A DNA stretch of 64,000 bases from Onchocerca volvulus (lineage: Eukaryota > Nematoda > Chromadorea > Rhabditida > Onchocercidae): assembly GCA_000499405.2 (NCBI GenBank), contig HG738136.1, positions 558,001 through 622,000 of the forward strand, given 5' to 3'. Below the pieces are notes generated by a model. It was not told the DNA's origin. It worked only from the letters and a program-made list of their open reading frames with translations, and ran no database searches. Below are positions 52,528 through 64,000 of this stretch, in pieces. The translations under genes were made by a program, and so were the position numbers. Numbering within the stretch: position 1 is the stretch's first letter; each line of letters starts with the position of its first letter.

Positions 52528-52883
52528 TGTGATTAGGCTAGATCAGCAAGAGATGCGGGAATATTTTCATTGTAATCATCTTTATCCTATCCCTCCTATA
52601 TGATTAGACTAATAACTCGCTGCAACAGAAACGAATTCTGTTGAGAAAAGTTTTATTGATTGGTGAAAAAGTGATTCTTCAAAATGAACAATTATCAAAG
52701 AATATTCAGGCAAACTGAGTTATTACTTCCTTTGTCGCTGATAGAGAAGAATACTGCTCAACTGAATTGTTGGGTCGTTGCTACTGTTATGTCGCTTTGA
52801 ATCCCTAGAACTCCGAACAGTTGTTGGTTGCTGCGACGACCTTTATCGTTTCTCTGTGAATTGGAGCATTTTGGCGGCAAACA
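52528..52883 (-). mobile_element. LTR-like dispersed repeat, copy 2 (minus orientation)
   Basis: On the minus strand it begins TGTTTGCCGCCAAAATG, contains CAATCAATAAAACTTTTCTC (AATAAA) and ends CTAGCCTAATCACA, about 356 bp. TG...CA ends with an internal poly(A) signal fit an LTR. Homology with copy 3 at the 5' side includes a few bases beyond TG (GATAAACATGTTT), so that boundary is approximate. No 5 bp target duplication is visible. Confidence 0.55.
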
Positions 52884-53329
52884 TGTTTATCGTCTATATA
52901 TTTATATAAAACCATGTGCCTATTCGAATGGAAGGTTGTATCAAAATTTCAAATCAATTGATAAAGAACTTGAAACGTTGTGTCAAAATGAACAACAAGC
53001 ATTTACGACAAAGTGGAAATCCAAGACACGATCTAATATTAGAAGTCAGAGAGGTAATCTATAAACTGCTTGAACGAAACATTTCATCATACACTATCAT
53101 GACGTCAAAATTTCTGCGAAGTGCCTACGTTCCTTAAAAAGCAACAAATAAACGAAAAAGCTTAAACACGCGCCTTATCTTTAAACTTATCTATCTTTGA
53201 GCAAGTCAAGAATTTAAAAAAAGATCTTAATGAAAAAATATTAGTTGCAACAACTGTCGTGAAAATATTTTTGCGATTATCACAATTCCTTTTAGAAAAC
53301 GGTATTTATTAAATAGGGAACAGTTACGA

Positions 53330-53671
53330 ACCAGCAATTATTCGAATGTATCCAAATGGTTAATCACTGTGTTTCTTTCCTTTGTTGCTCGTAGAACAGA
53401 AGATTTTTTGTCCTTTTTGTTGATTGTTTTGTTGATTGGAATCGAATTGCTGGGAGGTCGTTGTACAATAATGTCGGTAGAAAACCCTTGTGGAACACTG
53501 TTGTGGTAACGTAGGCGTTCCTTGACTGATAGCAGAATAAGAATATACTTCTGCTCCAAATCCGATCCTTATATATCCTTTCGGAATCCCTCCTTCTTTC
53601 CTGATCTCCAATTTGGCGCCTCATGATCTCGCTTTGTTTAACTGTTAGTTAGACCGTTTTGGCGGGAAACA
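53330..53671 (-). mobile_element. LTR-like dispersed repeat, copy 3 (minus orientation)
   Basis: Minus strand: TGTTTCCCGCCAAAACGG start, a TATATAAGG promoter-like box at about 53568-53576, GAGCAACAAAGGAAAG, ATTCGAATAATTG and an AATAAA, in the same order as copy 2 and in the same orientation. It lies ~450 bp from copy 2, so the two could be the LTRs of one heavily deleted element, though the DNA between them has no recognisable gag/pol. Three overlapping minus-strand open frames here are repeat-derived. Confidence 0.5.
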
Positions 53672-56608
53672 TGTTTATCCTACTGTTATCGGCCTATTGG
53701 TAAGTTTGAAATTACGCGCTTCATGACCTTTAACATCCCTTGTTTATATCAATTTTCGGATTTTTCCGACAACAATACAATTTACAGAAAAAGTGAAAAA
53801 AACTAGATGAAGGCATATATTCGAATTCAATGTTGTTTGAAAATTTTAGATAATCGATAGAAAACTTTCGGAGACTTAAGGTTGGTAACAACGAAGCTTT
53901 ACATTTTCATTTATATAGATTAATTATATTCATATGTTTTTGTCTGTGAGGAGTGTATGAATGGATATATCCGTGAGTTTATGGATTAACGAGTATATAT
54001 ATTTCATAGAGGGTTTGATTTTTAATTTATACAGAAATCAGTTCATGCTACTTTTCCAGAAATATGATCATTCTTTTTTAAATGATAGTATGGAAAATTT
54101 CGAACTTGTTTTTATCATTTCCTTTTTTTTTTCTTTCTTCTCCTTCTTTCAATTAAAATTGTCTTTTTTTTTTATTTAATTTTTCCACACAAAAATGAAA
54201 TGATATTTATTTTTGATTTGCTGCTAGGTATAAGTGCGGCATACAATTTCGCTATGCTCACTTATATCGTTTAAATTGCACATCAAATTTCACATGTTCA
54301 TTGGATTCTCCAATAATTTTAACAACCTTTGAAAAACTAGTTAGTGGTTAATGAATGATTGTATTAAAATTAATTTCTTAGATTTTGTCAACGGCATAAG
54401 ATGGGAGCTCTTGTTTCGTTTGTTCGTTCAAGTCTGTACCTTTTACGTTATACATCTATCGTATCTTCTATCTGCATATAGTTTCATAATTGAAATGAAA
54501 ATGGATAAATAATTCATAGTATATTAAGAATTTTGTTATCTAATTTCATCATTCGATATCAAATTAAGGTGTAGAATAAAATTTTTATCCAGAAAAATAT
54601 ATTTCATTCTATATATTATATTGTAGCATTAAGTTATCATTAAGGATTAGATAAATTCATAAAATAAAGAAAAAGAAAAGATAAATTAAATTGAAATTTT
54701 TGAGAAATTTGAATCTAATCATGGAACAAATTGATTAAAAAAAAACTAAGGATTACCAGAAGATGAATGAATGATTTCGTACTTTTTTAGATGAATAAAT
54801 GATTTTTTAGCTTTTTTTCCTCTTTTCTTTTTAATTTATTATCGGTTTTACAATTTTAATTGTAATCTGATTGATTGATAGTCGATTGATAATCTGATTG
54901 ATTTCCGTTCATTATTGTTTATACATCCTATGTTTTTCATAGATACTAGATTTGATATTAAAGTTATTATTTTTGAAGTATTTGATTTGGAAATCTCATT
55001 CCAATATTTCCAGTATTCGATTGCTGGAAGCTATTATATAAGAAGGCGATGCGGAGATGTATACACATTATATATTTACGCATTTATCAATATTTATAAT
55101 AAATTTTTCAAATCACATATCTTTTTATATAAACTATAAGTGTGAATAGTTTTTCATGGACTAATTTATTTTTTTTTGTTGACTGAGTAAATAAATTTTT
55201 TCAAAATATTCAATTATAAATCCCTTTTACATTTTGATCGTATAATAATTTCCTCTTTTTAAGTCCATTCTTTTTTGTTTCTTGAATCATTTTTTAAGAA
55301 AAGTACTGAAAAAAAAAAATACTGTAATTTACTAGAAAAAATTACACTATGTGATCAAATAAGTCAAGGTTGGGTTTTCATGAAAATTACGAATTTCAAC
55401 TTAATTCATCCTATTTTTTTGGAATAGCATTGAACAAAATGATATAGCAAACGAATTCCATTCCTATATTTGGGAAATTTAATGGCTTCAAATCAAAGCA
55501 TGTAAAAAATTTTCATTAATTTTGACTCGAAATTTCAAAAAGCCTTTTTTTCTTAATTTTAATTCAATTAAAATAACAATACAAGCTTTGGGGAAAAAAA
55601 TAACACGAAATATTTAAAAGGTTCATTACTTTAAAACTTTTAAAAATCGATTCTCTTAAAATTTCTTCTAGTTTTTCTTTTTCTTTTTTTTTTATTTTTG
55701 TTCTATTAAAAGTATTAATTTTCGTAACAAAAATATATTTCTGTTATTTCATATCTTTTAAATGATAGATAATACTATTTTTCATATCTATTAAATGATA
55801 GATAATACTAATTGTTAAAGGAATTTTGATTGAACAAACATTTCTTCTTTTTTTTCTCAATCACCATTGAACTTTTCTTCTTCAATTTTGTCAAAAGTTT
55901 CGATTACTTGTTTAATAAAAAATCAAAAATAATTAATTTCCAGTTTAATTTTTTTTTTTTCAAATAAATACCTCATTTTTTTTTTTTTTTTTTTTGATTT
56001 ACAAAATATGTGCAACAAATTGACAGAGAAAGACAGACAAATTTAATACAAATAGTATTGATAAAACATCAACTAATGCCAAAAAATGCTGGAGGAATAA
56101 CATTGAGGTGATGAGACGATGATATTTAGCACAAATCGGGAACGAAACTTGTTCTCGTCACTTTTGCTATCGACTGTATCATACTTTTATTTCAATCCTC
56201 TCTTCTTCCTCTTTTCACATTCATTCATCTGTCATTTTTTCTCCGTCCTTCTTTTTAATTTCTGTCCAAATATACAAATTGTCGAGAAAAAAAAAAAAAA
56301 AGAGAATTTTTAAAAAAATTAAACTCCAATCCTCTATACTTCCTCTTTTCTATTCTAAAAATAAACTTCAAACTTTCTTTACTTCCTCTTTCACATTTCA
56401 GTTTTCTATTATTTTTACTTCTTTCTTCTTTACGATTTTGACAAAATACATTAGTATTTGAAAAAGAATTTTAGAAATAATTATGCTTTCATTTTCATTA
56501 TATATTCGTTATTCAATATTATTCACTACGTAATTACTAACATTTAGTACGTTATTATCATTTCAGATTTGTTAGTAGTTGAGTTTTCGGATAATCTATG
56601 ATTGCATT

Positions 56609-56765
56609 AACTGATTACAGTATTTCTTTTTTGGATCAGTTTTGGCTAAATTTATTGATTACAGTATTTCTTCTTGTCAGATCATATATGATTAAATTTA
56701 TTGATCATCCTATTTCTTCTTTCCGGATCAAATACAACTGAATACATTGACAAAAATATGATCAT
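56609..56765. repeat. Three-unit degenerate tandem repeat (~50 bp)
   Basis: TGATTACAGTATTTCTT..GGATCAGTTTTGGCTAAATTTA, TTGATTACAGTATTTCTTCTT..CAGATCATATATGATTAAATTTA and TTGATCATCCTATTTCTTCTTTCCGGATCAAATACAACTGAATACA follow one another. Non-coding. Confidence 0.65.
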
Positions 56766-57496
56766 ATTTCTTGTTCATCTTTTATAGATAGATTTTTAAA
56801 CCAACATATTATTGTTTATCATCCGTTAACTTGAAATACTTCTGTTGGTCAATTCTTCGTTCGCATTTCCTTTTAAATCTTATTTCAAATTAGATTATGA
56901 CCTTTTCGTTTGAATTTGTTTGCCTTTTAAAACTGTTTTACATTATATTATAAATTTCCCCATTTCCAAATAATTAGTTCTTAAAATTTCATTTTAAAAA
57001 ATTTTATTTAAAAAATTTTTTTTTATTAAAATCAAAGTGAATTGATTAAGCAAAAGAAAAAAGATTATATATATATATGTTCTATCGACTTTTTGTTAAT
57101 AAATAAAAAAGCATTTAAATTTATTGATCAAATTAGAATAAAAATTCTTTATCCTTTTGTTCATTATATTCATCGTTCGTTATTATTCAATAGATTATTT
57201 GACAAATTCAAATTTTCTATTTTGGTAAATTTTCACCTATTGTATGAGTTATACTGAAAATAAGCTTTCATTTCAGCAATGTTACTTTAACAAATTATTG
57301 TTATCAATTCGATTATGGGCAAATGTTTGTTTTTCAAAAAATATCAAATATTATGAATACATGCACATTTTTTGTTGCATTAAAAGCAAGAAAGAAAGTT
57401 ATCAAGAAAAAAATGGATGAAATTAAATGAAAATATATTATTATTTTATTGCAGGAATAAAATTATTGAAATAATAATAATATTATAAGTTTGTAG

Positions 57497-60400
57497 ATGG
57501 ATTGAAATGGTGGCATTTTTTCAATCGACAAAAATTAATCAAACCAAAGGATAGGAATAATCGAGAACAAGAACGTCGTGATAATTTGGTTGAATCTTTT
57601 GTGGAGCATCATTTAACGGTTGAACAAATTAAAGATATTTACACCGATTCAAACATTCATCTGCAATATCCAGAACAAAGTGATGGATTAAGCTCTATCG
57701 AAGCACGGTTAGAGAGATAATTACATTTTTAAGACTAGTTTTTAGTATCAATATCTTCAAATTAAAAAAACTACTACTTTTTTTGTTTTTCTCCACACTC
57801 AAATTATTTTAAAGAAAGCAGAAAGTATAATGGGAAAATAAATTATAGTTTATTATGTTAATTATTGTTGCTAAATGACAAATTCACTTTTGTGCTTATT
57901 TTTATTTTTAGAAATAAGAAAATATTTCGAATTTGTTTTCAAGATTATTTATTTATTTATGTGGTACTCTTTATTTTTGCTTCCTTCCAAGTTTTTTTTC
58001 TTTCTTTTTTTTTTTTTTTATTTCCTATTTATTTATTCTTTCCAATTATGTGAATTTATTCGAATCTATTTTGTATATTTAAAAAGTTTTGGAAGAAAAC
58101 TTGAAAAATGCAATAGTTTTACATGTATTTAAAATTTGAAGGATAAGGTTTGGTACCAATCAAATTACTGTTTTTCCGTTTAGACTTGAATTGATGCCAT
58201 TTTTTTTCTCCTTTTTAGTTTAAATTATTGTGGACAACATTTGAAAAGTTTATGATAATTCTGTTAGTAATTCAATGGTTTGTCACTTTCGATGACACAT
58301 CGATAGTAGAAGGATGGCAAAAGTGAGAATGATTCATTTCGCAGTATATTAAAATGCCATCAATAAAGGATTATTCATTAGCTTTGAATCATAAATTAAT
58401 CTTATTATTCAGTTTATGCGATTTTCAGCAAACGTTTGCGTGATGGTGGCGCTAACATTATTGAGTGTCCACGGAAAATCAATAACTTGAAATTATTTCT
58501 ACGTCAATTTTTGTATCGATTATGGTTATTACTTCTTGGTAAGTGTAATTAATGCATGGAGCAATTATTTATTTCCTCAAATTATACATTAAAATTTTTA
58601 TAACTAATTCAAAAAGTTTCGCAATTTTCGTCATAAATGAAAATATACAGATACATCAAAATTAGAAAATAAAAGGAAATTTTAAAAAAAAGATTTAAAA
58701 TTTTTATGCATTATCCAAGGCGAAAAAAACTGTTTTTTTTTCTTTTTTTAATTTAAATATATCAATAAATATATCCATTTTTCTACTTCATATCCTGTCT
58801 TTTTTATTTCATAAATTATGATTTGAAAAAAATTTTTCGACTAATATTTTATCATTGACATCTAGCAAATAGAATATTGAACAATTTAAAAAAAAATTAT
58901 GATTATCCAATGGACAGTAAATTTTGATAAAAGTTATGGTCCAAGCAAAATTAAAAAATTAAATTAAAAAGTATTAATTAAGCTCATGCTCATCAGAAAA
59001 ACTATTTTTGTTTATTTCTGCTCACTTTTTTCATGCTTATTTTTATTTACATCACAACAATGGAAAACAAGACTATACGAAAATTTAAAAAATGATATAT
59101 ATATATAGTTTATCTCTTTAGTTTTATTTACTCGTTAGTAAATTTCTTTCACTTTGCAGTTCACTTATTTATTTTTACTTATTACCCAATTTTTTTATTT
59201 TATATTATCATTCATATTCTTTATTTCTTCTTCAAGTATCAATTGATTCACTTTATTTATTTGTCTTTATTTCGAAAATCAGCAAATTATGATCTACAAT
59301 AATACTGAGATGAAATTAATATACTGATAATTTTTTGTCTGTAATAACAATCGGATAATAATAGAATTTTTTTATATGTATATTTATTTTATTATTCATG
59401 ATTTTTTTGTTTCATTTAAATTTTATGAATTAAATTAATTTATTGAATAATTTTAATATAAATTTGATAAAACACCTCTATTAGTGCTAATATGTTAATC
59501 AGTTTGTTTGACAAATGTTTCAGGTGCTGCAATGCTCAGTTTGGCAACTTATATTATCCATTTAATACATGGTAACAATGAACCTGTAAATCTTTATTGT
59601 GCATTAATTCTTATTTTAATCGTTATTTTAATGTGTTTTGTGGCATTTTATCAAGAAAAACAAACACTTCAAGTTAGTTTTTATTTAAAAAATAAACAAT
59701 TCAAGTCAACTTATTTGATATATTCCCTTTTATTACTTTAGGTATTTCATTCATTTGTTAATTAAATATGGACAGTCTGGCATATTCAAAGAAACTACGA
59801 TAGGCAGACTATACATCATGCATTCCAATCAAGATTAATCTTTCTTTCTTCGCATGTTGTTGGTGAATGTGCCCAGTCCAATGTCTTTCCAGCAATTGAA
59901 AATTGTCAAGGCGTTACACATGCCACTTTCCGACGGCGCATATCAAGCTCTGAATTTATTGAAAAAGGATCGACACTGCACTAATGATGCATGCAACATG
60001 TCACATCCAAATCAAATTCGTGCAGTGTTTGCAATCATATTGACCGCCTGCTCTCCCTCATCTCCAACAGAGCTATGGGAGAAGTATAAATCGTATTTGG
60101 CTGAAAATTTTCTCTATCAAATACGCATGGAAACAAATATTCACCGTTAAGTGGAAAAAAAAAAGAAAAGAGGATGCGCACGTCTTCTGTATTACATTTA
60201 TGGTTATTAAGATTTATCATCTTAATAAGTATAAATGTAGTACAAGCATGCTGGAAATTGATTGTTATTATTTTAATAACGATATAATAGTTTATCTTAC
60301 TGTTTCGATTATTAAAATAGCATGTTCAAATCTTTTTCTTTTTTTTTTTTTTTTATTAAATTATATTGAAATATATTTGAAATTCCTTGATCACTCCAGG

Positions 60401-63400
60401 TAATAAGTGAGTTGAAATCAGTTCTTCCAACATCATGCATTGTTATCCGAGATTGTAAAACGCAGCAGGTACCGGAAGAGGAGCTAGTTACCGGTGACCT
60501 GGTTATAATAACAGCTGGTGCTATTATACCCGCTGATATACGTATTTTGCAATCAAATGGTCTGAAAATAGAAACATCTGCTGTTACAGGTTTACCTGAT
60601 ATTTTCTTTGATACTATCAATAATATCATTTTACTACGATAATTTCTTCATGAATAAAAATGAAATGAAAGTATTGCTTACATTCGTTTGTTAATTCTGG
60701 CGACATTATGGATTTATAACGTCTTTGATACTACTCCAGTTATTATGGTACCAAAATCCAGATCAAGCCCTTAGATCATTAGGTTAAGTAATGATCTACA
60801 TTAAACTGAAATGTAATTTGGCGTACAGATAGACATTAATCTATATGTTTAACCGAAATCAAGACATTAGTTTGAGCTAGATCATGACAAAATTCGCGCA
60901 CTTTTTGTTCTTTCAACATTTAACAGTATTTTTTATCAGTGCTTCGCTTATTGTATTCAGCTGTTTGATTACGGCAGCAAATTTTATTTTGAGTATATTT
61001 AATTTCTTAATTTTAGGTGATAAAGAAGCTTATGATTATACACATGAAGCAGTCGCAACATATTTATCAATATTTGAAGCAAGAAATGTTGCCTTTAAAG
61101 GATCATTTTGTCTTGAAGGTGATGGAATAGGAATCGTCATACGAACTGGAAAATATACGGTAATTTGAGCTTTTTTTTCGCCGAAAATTTTCATTTTATA
61201 CTTTTTCGCCTTATTAAAAGATTGAAAAAATTTGGTGTTATATTTTAGGTTCTTGGTTATATTATAAACATTCATCAACAAGTTAGCAAAACGCGTAGCA
61301 AATTAAAAATGGAAATTGATGGATTCGTCAATTTTATTTCAGTTGTAGCTTTGGTCATGGCAATAGTATTCTTCTTATTTGGCAGTATTATTAATAAGTT
61401 TGTTGTTTTTTTTTTTCGTTTTTTCTTTTTTGAAAATTTTTACAAAGATTTTAAATGTTAGGGAAAAAATAGATTGAAGAGTTCGATTTTCCCAAATAAT
61501 TTTTAGTGAATAATGCTATTATTTATTTTACAATTTAAGATTTTCAATTTCTTCCGAAAATTCCATCTTTAGAATATTATCAGGGTCAAAGATTATAGCA
61601 GTGATTATATAATTGTTATAGTTCATCGCATTCAACATTTGTTAAATATTAAATTTACTTATCAAAATGACAAATACATAATAATAGTAGTTCAATTAAT
61701 ATATTAATTCATTTAATATAATAAACTCTTTTTTTAGCTTTAAAAATGTTTTGGATCATTTTATCATCGGTTTCTTAATCATCATCGTAGCAAACGTGCC
61801 ACAAGGCTTACCGGCAATGGTTATTTCACAATTAGCAATTATTGGTAGACGTTTAGCTAGTAAGAATGTTTATGTCAAAAAGTTGGATATTATTGATGAA
61901 CTTGGTGCTACTACTGTAGTTGCAACTGATAAAAGTGGCACTATTACAAAAAATTCGATGGTACTCACAAATTTATGGTATAGTCGAAAGCATCAATCAA
62001 GTTTGCTTCTTTTTAAATCATTGTTTAAATTTGACTTATTAGAAAAAAAGAAAACAATTTTGCCCGTAAAAATGAATTTGGTGAAGTTTTAATGAAATTT
62101 TTTTCTAAAAGAATGTTATCCATTACGTAAGCAGACATTAAGTTGAAATTTTTTTAAAGAGAAATCAAAAATTGTTCTTATTTATTCTGATTTAAACAAA
62201 TGAATATAGGAATTTTAATTTTTTATTTCCAAGATTCTATGCTTGCATGTGAATTTGAAATGATAAATCATGATTTGTTTCCGGAAAATTATAGAATAAT
62301 GTTTAATTGATTTCATCATATTTCAGATCATTGCTATGAAAGTGATCAATCTATTCTAAATATGAATTTTACGAAACCGATAATTGAACAGCCGTTATCT
62401 GATATGTTTGTCGTAATGAGTGTTTGCAATAGAGCGCATTTCGAATGTGTTCATAAATCAAAACATTCGGCTTCCGAGAAAGAATCTCAGAAAAAAAGTT
62501 CAGGAAAGATGCTAAACATGGGTCAAGTCAGCAAACGATTCACTGTTTTGTAAGTTAATACTTTGGAAAAAAAAAAACAAAGACAAAAAAGATTTTTGTA
62601 AAATTTTGAGAAATTTTGTAAAAAATAAAACGATGAGTGATAAACTTCAAATAATTTATAAAATTCTTATCCTATATACATATATATTATTTCTTTTACT
62701 TTCTTTTTTATTAAATATACGAATGTCACGTTTAGTGTTTTGATTAGTTTCCAGTTTTACCGGATGTTCTTCATGTAAAAAGCAAGTAGCTGGAGAACTT
62801 TCAAGTTGAAACAAAGACAATAATTATATCGAGAAATTTTGAGATCTTCAAAAAAGTTTGACTTTTATAATAATTGAAAAATAAATTATTATTATGGATA
62901 CTATATTGTTTGAAAATCACACTGAATTTTTCCACCAAATTTGCATAATTAATATTTTAGAAATTCTATCACTGGAAAGCCAACAATGATATCTGCAATG
63001 CAAGACAATGCGGTGGAAACAGGAAATGTTCGCAAAGCTGATGATTTCCAGGAAACTAGTAAAGTTCAGGTATCAATCATCAGTGTTCAAGCTCAACCAT
63101 TTGATATGATGATATCAAAATTCTTATAATTGAAGTTAATATTAAATGTATCTTGTTTTTTCGATATATTTTGCACAATTCTGAATGGTGGGAATTAGAC
63201 TAGTGCATATATTAAAAATAAAAATATTATGTAAAATAGTCGCTAAGATAAATAAAGATGAGAAAAAACAATAATCAAAAAATTACAAAATTATTGATTA
63301 AAATTAACAGAAGAATAAATTGATAAATTTTACAAAATAATTTTCCATTGTCATCATTATGGAAAAAACAATTATGTGTGAAGAAAGATAATGTTATGGT

Positions 63401-64000
63401 GTGATAAGTTTGTTAAATACGAGGGATTAGAAATTTAATTTAATTATACTGATGCAATATTTTAAGTAATAAAGACGAGAAGGATGAGCTGAATTAAACT
63501 ATGAATTGAATTTCTTGCAATTTCGCTCAGTTAGTTCAAGTTGAATTAGAATAACTAAAAATATATTAATAAAGCTCTTAAACAATGAAAAAAAAAAAAA
63601 AAAAACGGTACCTAATCAAGCTTGGTTTCATATTTATCAGAAATATATATTTACCAATAATAATCAAAAATCAATGAAAGTTTAAAAATTTTTTAAATTT
63701 CTATATTGAATTCTTATCATACGGTTTGTATTTGTTATAATTTTTAAGAATCTTCGCAATTTCTTACCATGGTGTTTATTTATATTTATTATATGATTTT
63801 TTATCAATCAGCATTTGCCTTCGATTCGAATTTTTTCAAACGAAATATTGTAACGTAAATAATTTTGTATAAATTTCGTTTCAATTTCAATCTGTGGTAA
63901 ATTAATTAGATTAAAGTTGCAAATTTAATATAATTTAAATTGTTTCAGTGTCCAGGTAATAATATATACGGTTCACCATCAGATGTTGCATTACTTCGTT
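57497..64000 (+). CDS. Divergent Na+/K+-ATPase-alpha-like P-type ATPase (P2C), partial at both ends
   Basis: Membrane cation-pump relative; C. elegans CATP-1/2/3-type proteins are the likely comparison (inference). Exons, all in phase: 57497-57707, 58429-58538, 59524-59672, 60400-60589, 61017-61159, 61249-61397, 61738-62000, 62327-62549, 62961-63069, 63949-64000 (cut by the window end). Order of parts: N-terminal cytosolic part (VEHHLTVEQI, GLSSIEARKRLRDGGANI); M1 (RLWLLLLGGAAMLSLATYII); M2 (NLYCALILILIVILMCFVAFYQE); actuator domain (ELVTGDLVIITAGAIIPADIR, then TGDKEAY); M3 (FVNFISVVALVMAIVFFLFG); M4 (IIVANVPQGLPAMV); phosphorylation loop (ATDKSGTITKNSM, Asp codon 61928-61930); start of the nucleotide domain (SVCNRAHFECVH; GSPSDVALLR, like GDASESALL). 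Odd points: TGES is TGDK, PEGL is PQGL, DKTGT is DKSGT, and a Ser/Lys-rich insert (SASEKESQKKSSGK) sits in the nucleotide domain. The 5' start exon is missing. No frameshift or stop was found, so it looks like an expressed but atypical pump. Confidence 0.88.
59788..60150 (+). pseudogene. Helitron Rep/helicase fragment, broken, inside an ATPase intron
   Basis: In one frame the intron between ATPase exons 59524-59672 and 60400-60589 encodes a piece typical of Helitron (Pif1-like) helicase ORFs: TTIGRLYIMHSNQD, an in-frame TAA, then SFFLRMLLVNVPSPMSFQQL, YQALNLLKKD, IRAVFAIILTACSPSSPTEL and WEKYKSYLAENFLYQIRME. These match the family's IGR-Y, FYLR-LL--V-G--SF--L, LGLL-DD, F--IL--C-P--P--LWE pattern. 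Upstream Rep and downstream helicase motifs are missing. The copy is sense to the host gene and non-functional (internal stop, truncated). No Helitron ends (5' TC, 3' CTRR hairpin) were identified. Confidence 0.8.

Larger units (their letters stand above)
51511..57496. other. Intergenic with retroelement-like remnants; 5' end of the ATPase gene lies somewhere here
   Basis: After the 3' UTR of the inversin-like gene come two LTR-like repeats (52.5-53.7 kb), A/T-rich DNA, a three-unit degenerate repeat near 56.6 kb and a small duplication at 55.75-55.81 kb (TTAAATGATAGATAATACTA twice). The first recognisable ATPase exon begins at 57497 without a Met, so at least one upstream exon must lie in this interval or farther away; I could not identify it. 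Confidence 0.5.

Noticed and set aside
52828..53137. Two overlapping plus-strand open frames between the LTR-like copies
   Set aside because: No family resemblance and on the strand opposite to the LTR-like orientation; likely chance.
53338..53624. Three overlapping minus-strand open frames, one Q/N-rich
   Set aside because: They lie inside LTR-like copy 3, which explains the open reading; no gag or other domain is recognisable.
56074..56112. Candidate first exon of the ATPase (ATGCCAAAAAATGCTGGAGG... with a GTGATG donor)
   Set aside because: It would end in phase 2, whereas the exon at 57497 needs phase 1; joining them changes the ATPase frame.
1..64000. Possible Wolbachia-derived or other bacterial insertions, expected in filarial genomes
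   Set aside because: No bacterial-type continuous coding sequence, G/C-richer block or recognisable bacterial gene was found on either strand.
1..64000. CRISPR arrays, tRNA and rRNA genes
   Set aside because: No regularly spaced identical repeats, tRNA-like A/B boxes with cloverleaf arms or rRNA cores were noticed; short degenerate RNAs could have been missed by eye.

Overview
The window looks like the nuclear genome of a nematode, most likely a spirurid or filarial-type species. It is very AT-rich and full of A/T homopolymers. Genes are split into many short exons (mostly 90-220 nt) by mostly short introns with T-rich ...TTTCAG or ...TTTTAG acceptors, and several starts lie directly after an acceptor, as expected with spliced-leader trans-splicing. 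No operon, CRISPR array, rRNA or tRNA was recognised. All recognised genes are on the plus strand and had to be assembled exon by exon from homology, splice signals and reading phase.

Layout: (1) 1-8312, AT-rich non-coding DNA with microsatellites and a degenerate CACGTG-bearing tandem array. (2) 8313-11851, a four-exon gene for a small unrecognised protein with one C-terminal membrane span. (3) 11852-20811, intergenic, with a ~0.5 kb foldback element and a possible promoter and upstream exons for the next gene. (4) 20812-41392, a complete 51-exon DOP1/Dopey gene (pad-1 in C. elegans), every junction in phase. (5) 41393-45983, intergenic, with an LTR-like repeat. (6) 45984-51510, a ten-exon inversin-like ankyrin/IQ gene, best match MLT-4. 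(7) 51511-57496, intergenic, with two more LTR-like copies. (8) 57497 to the window end, the 5' two-fifths or so of a Na+/K+-ATPase-alpha-like P2C ATPase with unusual catalytic and ion-site motifs; one intron carries a broken Helitron helicase fragment.

Functionally, DOP1 acts in endosome-Golgi trafficking with MON2 and P4 flippases. MLT-4 belongs to the NEKL-MLT kinase-scaffold system needed for molting and apical endocytosis in C. elegans. The ATPase is a divergent cation-pump relative. Nothing suggests that the three form one unit. The points most worth following up are the ATPase motif substitutions, splice-site-bearing tandem duplications in two introns of the mlt-4-like gene, the foldback element at 14.7-15.2 kb, the LTR-like family, and the possible extended N-terminus of DOP1. 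I found no convincing wholly new biological system.
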